A stretch of 6,005 nucleotides of DNA, taken from assembly GCA_038249605.1 (NCBI GenBank), contig JBBSDH010000253.1, positions 1 through 6,005 on the forward strand, read 5' to 3'. Each line of letters opens with the position of its first letter. Within the stretch, counting starts at the first letter, position 1. Positions 1-5,756 of this stretch are shown piece after piece. The position numbers and the translations under genes were made by a program. Source of the DNA: M3007 sp038249605. Its GTDB lineage: Bacteria; Bacteroidota; Bacteroidia; Chitinophagales; Saprospiraceae. The notes under the pieces were generated by a model that ran no database searches, had not been told where the DNA came from, and was given only the letters and a program-made list of their open reading frames with translations.

Positions 1-88
1 CAGGCAGCAGCCAGTACATCACACAAACTTAAAAACGGATTGTAAACGTTGACTTTCCTGCCTGCTGCCTGCTGCCAGCTGCCTGCTG
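1..88. repeat. Heptad-repeat palindromic element downstream of infB (cut by left edge)
   Basis: This stretch holds no gene. Next to the infB stop codon are four tandem 7-base units: CTGCCTG (58-64), CTGCCTG (65-71), CTGCCAG (72-78) and CTGCCTG (79-85). A last CTG (86-88) abuts the TTA that is the infB stop on the minus strand. The left end (1-14: CAGGCAG, CAGCCAG) is the reverse complement of units 1-2 at 13 of 14 positions, so the two form hairpin arms around an AT-richer centre (15-57). The remainder of the left arm lies outside the window. The centre contains TGTAAAC (41-47) directly followed by GTTGACT (48-54), both also found in the element at 3344-3480. A 3'-UTR hairpin or terminator role is inferred from position; no U-run is visible inside the window. 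Confidence 0.75.
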
Positions 89-3000
89 TTACAAGGTTGC
101 TTTTACTTCGTTGATCACGTAAGATTCCACGATATCGCCTTCTTTGATGTCGTTGAAGTTTTTGATGGTCAAGCCGCATTCGAGGCCTGCGCGAACTTCT
201 TTAACGTCTTCTTTAAAGCGTTTGAGCGAAGAGAGTTCGGCATTTTGGTTGGCGTTGCCTGGGTAAACCACGATACCGTCGCGGATGATGCGAATGTAGT
301 GGTTGCGGCTGATTTTGCCTTCCTGAACAAAGCAACCGGCCACGGTACCCACCTTGGAAATTTTGAAGACGTTGCGAATTTCCGTTTGTCCCACGATCTC
401 TTCTTCCTTCGTTGGCTCAAGCATGCCTTCCATGGCTGCTTTGATTTCGTCGATGGCTTCATAGATGATGGCGTACATTTTGATTTCCACGCCTTCTTTT
501 TCGGCGAGTTTACGGGCGGTGAGCGATGGCCGCACCTGGAAACCGATGATGATGGCATCGGAGGCCGAAGCGAGCATGACGTCCGAGTCGACGATCTGAC
601 CAACTGCTTTATGGATGACAGAGATCTGGATTTTCTCCATCGACAGCTTGATGAGCGAGTCGGCAAGAGCTTCCACAGAACCGTCGAAGTCACCTTTAAC
701 GATGAGTTTGAGCTCTTTGAAGTTGCCGAGTGCAAGGCGGCGTCCGATTTCCTCGAGGCTGATGCGTTTGTTGGCCCGGTTGGACTGTTCGCGGATGATC
801 TGGGATCTTTTGGATGCGATTTCCTTTGCTTCCGCGTCGCTGGCGGCTTCTTTCAGCAGTTCACCTGCTTGTGGAGCGCCCGGCAATCCGAGTACGAGAA
901 CAGGCACGGCAGGACCGGCTTGTTTGATTTTTTGGCCGCGTTCGTTGAACATGGCTTTCACCTTACCTGCAAATTCACCTGCGATGATCGGGTCGCCATC
1001 GTTCAGGGTACCGTTTTGGATCAATACCTTACATACATAGCCGCGACCTTTATCAAGTGAAGCTTCGAGTACGGTACCGGCGGCGCGGCGTTTAGGGTTG
1101 GCCTGGAGTTCGAGGAGTTCGGCTTCAAGCAGGATTTTTTCGAGAAGTTTGTCGATGTTGAGTCCTTTTTTGGCCGAGATGTCCTGGCTTTGGTATTTAC
1201 CGCCCCAGTCTTCCACGAGCAGGTTCATTTGGGCGAGTTCGCCTTTGATGCGCTCGGGGTCGGCACCATCTTTATCGATTTTATTGATGGCAAAAACGAG
1301 CGGTACGCCTGCTGCCTGTGCGTGGCTGATGGCCTCACGGGTTTGTGGCATGATGTTGTCGTCTGCTGCAATCACGATGACGGCGATGTCGGTTGCTTTG
1401 GCGCCGCGTGCACGCATGGCCGTAAAGGCTTCGTGACCCGGAGTATCGAGGAAAGTGATTTTTTTGTTTTCATCGCCCACCATAACTTCATAAGCGCCGA
1501 TGTGCTGTGTAATACCACCTGCTTCACCGCCGGCCACGTTGGCGGAGCGGATAAAGTCGAGCAGCGACGTTTTACCGTGGTCGACGTGGCCCATAACCGT
1601 AACGATGGGTTGGCGGGGGCGCATGTCGGTTGGGTCGTTGTATTCTTCTTCCACAACTTCCACCTGTTCTTCGGCGCTGATGAACTGGATTTCGAAGCCA
1701 AATTCACTGGCTACGACTTCGATGAGCTCGGCGTCGAGGCGTTGGTTGATGGATACGAAGATGCCCAGGGTCATGCAGGCCTTGATGATGTCGGCTGGCT
1801 TGATGCTCATGAGCGAAGCGAGGTCGGAAACGGAGATGAACTCCGTTACCTGCAGTTTTTTGCCGTCGCCATTGTCGGCCATTTCCGCTTGTTCCGCTTT
1901 TTCCCGCATAAAATCGCGCTTATCACGGCGCATTTTCTGGCGTTTACGGCTTGCACCGGCGCCCATACGGGTCATCGTTTTGCGGATCTGGTCTTCAATT
2001 TCCTTTTGGGAAACTTCTTTTGGAGCGTCGGAGCGTGCGCCTGGCGCAGGAGCTGCGCCGCCTGCGGGCGGAGGTGTGCGGGGCGGACCGCCTGGTCTTC
2101 CGCGCTCTGCATTGCCACTCATGGTAGCTTGCAGTGACTCTGCGGTGATGGGTGTTGCAACCTTTTTGCGCTTGCGCTTGCGTTTTTCGGCATTGCTGCC
2201 TGCTGCGCCTGCGGTACCAGCCGGTTGGCCTGGGCCGCGGTTGGCGCCTCCTTGCTGACCACCGGGACGGGCGCGATCGCCTGGTTTGGGCTTTTCGGCA
2301 GGTTCCGGCTTGGGTTTGTCCAAGTTGATGCGGCCCATGATTTTCAGGCCACGCAACTGTGGCTGATCGGCACGGAAAAACTCGGGCTCACCACTTTTTT
2401 CTGCATCTCCTTCGGAAACAGGAGTAGCGGACTCCTGTACGGGGGCCTGACTTTCCTGTGGCGGTGGCGGCGCAGGTTTTTCTCCGGCAGCGGGCTTTTC
2501 AACCTTGGGCGACGGAGGTGCGGATTTGGGCTCTTCTGCCGCAGGCTTTTTCGTTTCGTCCGACTTTTTCGTTTCGTCCGGCTTTTCAACTTTAGGTGCC
2601 GGCGCTTCAGATTTGGGCGTTTCGGCAGCGGGCTTTTTCGTTTCGGCGGTTTTTTCAGTCTTGGGCGCCGGTTTTGAGGCGTCAAGGTCAATTTTACCCA
2701 CCACACGAAGTGCTGGACGTTCGCGTTGCGAAAGTTCAGGCTCGGTAGACTGTAAAAGAGCTTGTTCCGCTACAGGTGGTTTGGGCGCTTCTACAACAAC
2801 AGGAGGCGGGGGCACAACAGGTTTGGGCGCCGTAGGCGGTGCCGGAGCTGGAGGGGGAGGAGGAGGAGGAGGAGGAGGAGGAGGAGGAGGAGTCGGTGCA
2901 AGTTCTTTTTTCAGAACCGGGCGCGCCAGTTTATCGGCCTCCTGCTTAATGGCAAGGTCTTTCTGAAATTCCTTTTGCAATACAGCAAGCATTTCATCGG

Positions 3001-3118
3001 TAATTTCCGCTGTCGGCTTGTCCTCCAAATCGGGATATCCCTTGCTATGGAGTGTTTCGACGATGGTGTGTAAACCAACGTTAAATTCTTTTGCTGCTTT
3101 GATGAGTTTTAATGCCAT
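89..3118 (-). CDS. infB: Translation initiation factor IF-2
   Basis: IF-2 is the cytoplasmic GTPase that places initiator fMet-tRNA on the 30S subunit and promotes 50S joining. The 1009-residue protein is longer than E. coli IF-2 (890) because of its linker. In order: an IF2_N-type helical domain (about 1-60); a low-complexity Pro/Lys/Glu/Ala linker (about 65-370) with 14 prolines at 77-90, a lysine/arginine cluster at 312-319 and two 'GKI/GRI-D/N-LD' motifs (141-146, 262-267); a second IF2_N-like region (about 425-480); then the GTPase core. Its G motifs are complete: G1 GHVDHGKTS (510-518), switch I around GGITQHIGAYEV (534-545), G3 DTPGH (558-562), G4 NKID (612-615), G5 SAK (648-650). Domains II, III and the fMet-tRNA-binding C-terminal domain follow, ending at VKATL. 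The ATG at 3118 starts MALKLIKAAKEF, a normal IF2_N beginning. No good Shine-Dalgarno sequence precedes it. It lies 364 bases behind nusA and may have its own promoter. Confidence 0.98.
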   Translation of the reverse strand: MALKLIKAAKEFNVGLHTIVETLHSKGYPDLEDKPTAEITDEMLAVLQKEFQKDLAIKQEADKLARPVLKKELAPTPPPPPPPPPPPPPPAPAPPTAPKPVVPPPPVVVEAPKPPVAEQALLQSTEPELSQRERPALRVVGKIDLDASKPAPKTEKTAETKKPAAETPKSEAPAPKVEKPDETKKSDETKKPAAEEPKSAPPSPKVEKPAAGEKPAPPPPQESQAPVQESATPVSEGDAEKSGEPEFFRADQPQLRGLKIMGRINLDKPKPEPAEKPKPGDRARPGGQQGGANRGPGQPAGTAGAAGSNAEKRKRKRKKVATPITAESLQATMSGNAERGRPGGPPRTPPPAGGAAPAPGARSDAPKEVSQKEIEDQIRKTMTRMGAGASRKRQKMRRDKRDFMREKAEQAEMADNGDGKKLQVTEFISVSDLASLMSIKPADIIKACMTLGIFVSINQRLDAELIEVVASEFGFEIQFISAEEQVEVVEEEYNDPTDMRPRQPIVTVMGHVDHGKTSLLDFIRSANVAGGEAGGITQHIGAYEVMVGDENKKITFLDTPGHEAFTAMRARGAKATDIAVIVIAADDNIMPQTREAISHAQAAGVPLVFAINKIDKDGADPERIKGELAQMNLLVEDWGGKYQSQDISAKKGLNIDKLLEKILLEAELLELQANPKRRAAGTVLEASLDKGRGYVCKVLIQNGTLNDGDPIIAGEFAGKVKAMFNERGQKIKQAGPAVPVLVLGLPGAPQAGELLKEAASDAEAKEIASKRSQIIREQSNRANKRISLEEIGRRLALGNFKELKLIVKGDFDGSVEALADSLIKLSMEKIQISVIHKAVGQIVDSDVMLASASDAIIIGFQVRPSLTARKLAEKEGVEIKMYAIIYEAIDEIKAAMEGMLEPTKEEEIVGQTEIRNVFKISKVGTVAGCFVQEGKISRNHYIRIIRDGIVVYPGNANQNAELSSLKRFKEDVKEVRAGLECGLTIKNFNDIKEGDIVESYVINEVKATL
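2489..2644 (-). repeat. Internal duplication in the InfB linker (29-residue period)
   Basis: InfB residues 159-181 and 188-210 are two copies of one segment. Both start ETKKPAAE, then carry PKS and end in PKVEKP, with about 18 of 22 comparable residues identical at a spacing of 29 residues (87 bases). Between them the six-residue motif DETKKS is followed by DETKKP; in DNA this is a perfect 17-base direct repeat at 2546-2562 and 2564-2580 (plus strand). The pattern suggests growth of the linker by tandem duplication. The frame is intact throughout. Confidence 0.85.
2849..2890 (-). repeat. CCT trinucleotide microsatellite encoding 14 prolines in InfB
   Basis: On the coding strand eleven perfect CCT codons (2890 down to 2858) are followed by CCC, CCT and CCA, giving InfB residues 77-90 as an unbroken proline run. 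It sits at the junction between the N-terminal IF2_N domain and the linker. A pure triplet repeat tends to change length by slippage, and any whole-unit change keeps the frame. Polyproline stretches stall ribosomes and normally need elongation factor P; that this holds here is inferred from general knowledge. Confidence 0.95.
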
Positions 3119-3210
3119 GCAGAGATTTTCCTGCTTAATTTAAAAAAATTGGTAACAAAGAGGATGATGGCGACGGCGTCGCAGGGGAAGGAACGTATTA
3201 GAAGACCTTG

Positions 3211-3218
3211 CAAATTTA
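3211..3218 (-). promoter_or_regulatory. Candidate -7 box upstream of infB (proximal)
   Basis: On the minus strand this reads TAAATTTG, an exact match to the Bacteroidota -7 consensus TAnnTTTG, in an AT-rich stretch. It would start RNA about 85 bases before the infB ATG. No TTTG-like -33 box lies at the usual distance, so a chance match in AT-rich DNA is quite possible. Confidence 0.25.
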
Positions 3219-3307
3219 GTTAAAAAAAATACGCTTGAGGCTGCACGGGGGCAACATTGGGTTAACAAATGACCTTAAACGGATGTTTGGCGAACCTCTT
3301 GCGGCGG

Positions 3308-3315
3308 CAAAGGTA
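3308..3315 (-). promoter_or_regulatory. Candidate -7 box upstream of infB (distal)
   Basis: On the minus strand this reads TACCTTTG, an exact match to the Bacteroidota -7 consensus TAnnTTTG. It lies just infB-proximal to the heptad palindrome, preceded by an AT-rich stretch. The expected -33 position (around 3336) has only a weak TATG/TGAT sequence, and the nearest TTG is 26 bases upstream, too far for the usual spacing. If used, it would give infB a leader of about 180 bases and partly uncouple it from nusA. Apart from this box and the one at 3211-3218, I see nothing firm in 3119-3343. Confidence 0.4.
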
Positions 3316-3343
3316 CGAAAATTACTTTAAAAATCATACATCA

Positions 3344-3480
3344 AGTGGTCGGTGGTCGGTAAAGCCGGCAGTCGGCAGTTGACAGTCGGCAGTCAAGGGT
3401 GTAAACACTTGTTGACTGCCGACTGTCGACTGCCGACTGTCGACTTAAACTGATCACCGACCACCGGCCACTGACCGCTA
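3344..3480. repeat. Long imperfect palindrome of 7-base units between nusA and infB
   Basis: The right arm is a heptad array: TTGACTG (3412), CCGACTG (3419), TCGACTG (3426), CCGACTG (3433), TCGACTT (3440), an 8-base break, then CACCGAC (3455), CACCGGC (3462), CACTGAC (3469). The left arm (3344-3396) is its reverse complement: about 32 of 35 bases pair in the inner part (3362-3396 with 3412-3446) and 16 of 17 in the outer part (3344-3360 with 3456-3472), with an asymmetric bulge between. The 15-base loop (3397-3411) includes TGTAAAC at 3400-3406. The element starts two bases after the nusA stop codon. It could act as a terminator, an mRNA 3'-end protector or an attenuator of infB transcription. 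No U-run directly follows the stem on the minus strand; the nearest T5 is about 10 bases further on. Confidence 0.9.
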
Positions 3481-3482
3481 TT

Positions 3483-4733
3483 TTATCCGGCCTCTTCTTC
3501 AAACTCGGTACCGAGTACACGCAGTACTTCCATCACCGTTTCCTCCTCGAGGTCGGTACGGCGGATGAGTTCATCCGCGCTGAGCTCGAGCACTTGGCGT
3601 GCGGTATCGCAGCCGATGTTTTTGAGGGCTTCGATCACCCATGGTTCGAGTTCGTCGCTGAATTCTTCGAGGTCGACGTCATCGATTTCGAGTTCCTGCT
3701 GGTTGTTGCGGTACACATCGATTTCAAAACCGGTCAGTTTGGTAGCCAGTTTGATGTTCGAGCCGCTTTTGCCGATGGCCAAACTCACCTGATCGGGTTC
3801 GAGGAACACAGATGCGCGTTTGCGCTCGTGGTCGATTTCGATGTTGGTGATTTTGGCGGGCGTAAGGCTGCGCTGGATGAACAGCGGCAGGTTGTTTGTG
3901 TAGTTGATGATGTCGATGTTTTCATTGCGCAGCTCGCGCACGATGCCATGGATACGGCTGCCTTTCATACCTACGCAAGCACCCACTGGGTCGATGCGGT
4001 CGTCGTGGCTTTCCACCGCTACCTTGGCGCGTTCGCCCGGCAAACGAACGATGTGCTTGATTTCGATGATGCCGTCTTCAATTTCAGGCACCTCGCCTTC
4101 AAGCAGTTTGTGCAGGAAGCCAGGGTCGGTACGGGAGACCATGATGAAAGGCGTGTTGTTGCGCATTTCCACCTTTTTGATGATTGCGCGCACCATGTCG
4201 CCTTTGCGGTAGTAGTCGCCCTTGATCATTTCGAGACGTGGCAGCACGAGTTCGGCTGCGGTGGCGTCGTCGAGGATCAGGATCTCCTTTTTCATGATTT
4301 GGTTTACCTCACCGGTGATGATGTCGCCCACACGCTCGGAGTATTTGCGGAACACCTCGTCTTTCTCGAGTTCCATGATGCGGGAAACGAGGGTTTGGCG
4401 GGCGGCCATGATGGCGCGACGGCCGAAGTCGTCGATGGAGAGTTGCTCATAGCACTCATCAGCCACGTCCAGACTTTCGTCGATGTTGTGGGCTTCAGAA
4501 ACACTCACCTGCGCGCGCTCGTCGGTCACCTCGCCGTCGGTCACCACCTCACGCACGCGCCAGATCTCCAGGTCGCCTTTGGCGGTGTTGACGATGACGT
4601 CGAAGTTGTCGTCGGTGCCGTATTTCTTTTTGATCAGGGTACGGAACACGTCTTCGAGTACGCGTACCATGGTGGGTCGATCGATGTTTTTACCACTTTT
4701 AAAGTCGGCAAATACGTCTACTAAATTAACCAT
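3483..4733 (-). CDS. nusA: Transcription termination/antitermination factor NusA
   Basis: NusA binds RNA polymerase and nascent RNA, and controls pausing, intrinsic termination and antitermination. The 416-residue protein has the standard order: an N-terminal polymerase-binding domain (about 1-130, with the start-proximal IDRPTMVRVLEDVFRTLIKKK), an S1 domain (about 133-200), KH1 (about 230-290, loop VGACVGMKGSRI at 250-261) and KH2 (about 295-345, loop AIGKSGSNIKLA at 319-330). The last 65 residues are an acidic linker plus one helical, helix-hairpin-helix-like segment (about 364-408). It is shorter than E. coli NusA (495 residues), which has two acidic C-terminal repeats; the short form is usual outside Proteobacteria. 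The ATG is preceded by an A-rich stretch and lies 20 bases after the rimP stop, so the two are almost certainly cotranscribed. Confidence 0.98.
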   Translation of the reverse strand: MVNLVDVFADFKSGKNIDRPTMVRVLEDVFRTLIKKKYGTDDNFDVIVNTAKGDLEIWRVREVVTDGEVTDERAQVSVSEAHNIDESLDVADECYEQLSIDDFGRRAIMAARQTLVSRIMELEKDEVFRKYSERVGDIITGEVNQIMKKEILILDDATAAELVLPRLEMIKGDYYRKGDMVRAIIKKVEMRNNTPFIMVSRTDPGFLHKLLEGEVPEIEDGIIEIKHIVRLPGERAKVAVESHDDRIDPVGACVGMKGSRIHGIVRELRNENIDIINYTNNLPLFIQRSLTPAKITNIEIDHERKRASVFLEPDQVSLAIGKSGSNIKLATKLTGFEIDVYRNNQQELEIDDVDLEEFSDELEPWVIEALKNIGCDTARQVLELSADELIRRTDLEEETVMEVLRVLGTEFEEEAG

Positions 4734-4753
4734 TTTTTAAACAATTGTATGGT

Positions 4754-5233
4754 TTAAAATGCGGGTTTAACCACTGTTTTTTCGATGTTGGCGAAAGGGA
4801 TGGCGGTTTCCACCGGTACTTCTGTTTTCTTTTTTCCGTCTTTTTCAATCAGGATTTGGTCCAGAACGATCTGGTTTTCGTCAGCGCTTTTCAACACGCC
4901 GATCTGCAGGGTTTTGTCGAGCAGGGTAACGATTACAGTGCGGCCCACATTGCTGACGTACTGGCGCAGGAACTTAAGTGGCCGCCCGATGCCGGGTGAG
5001 CTTACCTCAAGCACGTATTTTTCGCCCAGCCAGCCGTTTTCATCAATAGGCCCTTCGAGGAAACGACTGAGTTTCTGGCATTTTTCAAACGTCATGCCTG
5101 AATCGGAATCGAGGAAAACGTTGAGTTTATTGCCCGGCTTGAGTTCAATCTCGACGATGAAACAATCGGCGAATGGCTCGTCGGTTGCAAATTTTTCTTC
5201 GAGTAAAATTTGGATGCGTTCGGTCAGTTCCAT
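4754..5233 (-). CDS. rimP: Ribosome maturation factor RimP
   Basis: RimP is a cytoplasmic factor that helps assemble the 30S ribosomal subunit. From the ATG at 5233 the product has 159 residues, a normal length for the family. The hallmark motif LEVSSPGIGRPLK is at 75-87 and ends the N-terminal alpha/beta domain. The stretch LNVFLDSDSGMTFEKCQKLSRFLE region (38-60) is the preceding conserved strand and helix. The C-terminal SH3-like beta domain covers about 90-159. The reading frame stays open for 28 codons further upstream, but that extension runs across the leader hairpin and the promoter and has no family resemblance, so I chose the start MELTERIQ. It is the first gene of rimP-nusA-infB and has a strong promoter candidate at 5300-5331. 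Confidence 0.97.
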   Translation of the reverse strand: MELTERIQILLEEKFATDEPFADCFIVEIELKPGNKLNVFLDSDSGMTFEKCQKLSRFLEGPIDENGWLGEKYVLEVSSPGIGRPLKFLRQYVSNVGRTVIVTLLDKTLQIGVLKSADENQIVLDQILIEKDGKKKTEVPVETAIPFANIEKTVVKPAF

Positions 5234-5240
5234 GTTGATA

Positions 5241-5272
5241 CAAACAAAAGAGGGAACCCATGGGCTCCCTCT
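5241..5272 (-). terminator. Terminator-like hairpin in the rimP leader
   Basis: On the minus strand AGAGGGA (5272-5266) and TCCCTCT (5255-5249) form a 7-bp stem. It continues inward with a G-U pair and two G-C pairs, closing on a CATG tetraloop. The strand then reads TTTGTTTG (5248-5241), so with the last stem base there is a U-rich tail of TTTT, G, TTT. This is the shape of an intrinsic terminator. It lies about 20-50 bases after the predicted rimP start site and ends 7 bases before the rimP ATG. It could attenuate rimP-nusA-infB, or stop read-through from the DUF2721 gene, which has no other terminator. The broken U-run leaves efficiency uncertain. Confidence 0.6.
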
Positions 5273-5299
5273 CGTCAATGTGGCGATCAGATTGTGGCG

Positions 5300-5331
5300 C
5301 AAAGATAGGACAAACACCCCATTTTTACAAA
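5300..5331 (-). promoter_or_regulatory. Bacteroidota-type promoter of rimP-nusA
   Basis: On the minus strand a -33 box TTTG (5331-5328) is followed by a 20-base spacer and an exact -7 box TATCTTTG (5307-5300). This fits the Bacteroidota housekeeping consensus (TTTG, about 19-21 bases, TAnnTTTG). The start site is expected near 5293-5296, giving a leader of about 60 bases before the rimP ATG. The -33 box begins one base beyond the DUF2721 stop codon, so gene and promoter are packed without a gap. Confidence 0.8.
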
Positions 5332-5332
5332 C

Positions 5333-5749
5333 CTATTTTTTACGCTTCTCAGCGTCTACTTTTTCTTCCAGATCCATGAGCAACAAGCGCAAAGCACCAG
5401 CCGACAAAAAGATCTCGTAAATGGCGACCACCAACGAGACCATCATCAAAACCAGGCTCACAGCAAACAAGGCCTTGGCCGCTACGTGAAGCTCTTCGTA
5501 AATGAGGAACATCGTAACCACACACATCAAAATGCTGGCCACCGCAAATACCTGCATCCAACGAATAAGCATCAGGCGGCTGCGCAGGTTGGAAATCTGC
5601 GCGATGAGATTCACGTGCCCGTGCTCTTCATAGTCGGAATAAAGTTTCCTGATCAGACTGGCAATGGCCAAAAACTTGTTGGTGTAGGCCAGCATAAGCA
5701 GGCTCACGGCCGGAAACAAAAGGGCCGGTGTTTGAATGTTGAGTTCCAT
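5333..5749 (-). CDS. DUF2721 family membrane protein
   Basis: This is a small integral membrane protein of unknown function. The N-terminal segment TPALLFPAVSLLMLAYTNKF followed by LAIASLIRKLY matches what I recall of DUF2721 (PF11026). Counted from the ATG at 5749 it has 138 residues: membrane helices at about 8-28, 63-84 and 91-115, a basic/polar loop at 34-62 with NLRSRL, and a charged C-terminal tail (125-138, ending AEKRKK) probably on the cytoplasmic side. A GTG five codons upstream (5764) is also in frame but would overlap the preceding gene; the ATG gives the motif directly and a 7-base spacing. It probably forms an operon with the oxidoreductase upstream. It ends in TAG. Confidence 0.88.
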   Translation of the reverse strand: MELNIQTPALLFPAVSLLMLAYTNKFLAIASLIRKLYSDYEEHGHVNLIAQISNLRSRLMLIRWMQVFAVASILMCVVTMFLIYEELHVAAKALFAVSLVLMMVSLVVAIYEIFLSAGALRLLLMDLEEKVDAEKRKK

Positions 5750-5756
5750 GGTGTTG

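Noticed and set aside
2026..2125. Internal start (InfB Met333) for a shorter IF-2 isoform, as in E. coli
   Set aside because: No ribosome-binding or start-context signal stands out upstream of this ATG, and nothing else supports internal initiation.
245..2137. Plus-strand open frames of 271 and 315 codons across infB
   Set aside because: They are antisense to conserved GTPase and C-terminal domains of InfB, rich in Phe/Asp/His/Val from complementing Lys/Glu/Val codons, with no domain signature or promoter.
3344..3480. Heptad array as a CRISPR or a transposon end
   Set aside because: Repeat units are 7 bases without spacers, there is no cas gene or transposase, and no target-site duplication is visible at the borders.
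3594..4724. 376-codon open frame on the plus strand across nusA
   Set aside because: It lies wholly antisense to a certain nusA, has no recognisable family motif, and its His/Val/Asp-rich composition is what the complement of this coding sequence gives.
5222..5261. ATG in the loop of the leader hairpin as start of an upstream reading frame
   Set aside because: It is out of frame with rimP, buried in the stem-loop and followed by no recognisable peptide; the CCATGG palindrome explains it.
5234..5317. 28-codon N-terminal extension of RimP
   Set aside because: It would start upstream of the predicted transcription start and be translated through the leader hairpin; the residues do not resemble RimP, and MELTERIQ gives a normal length.
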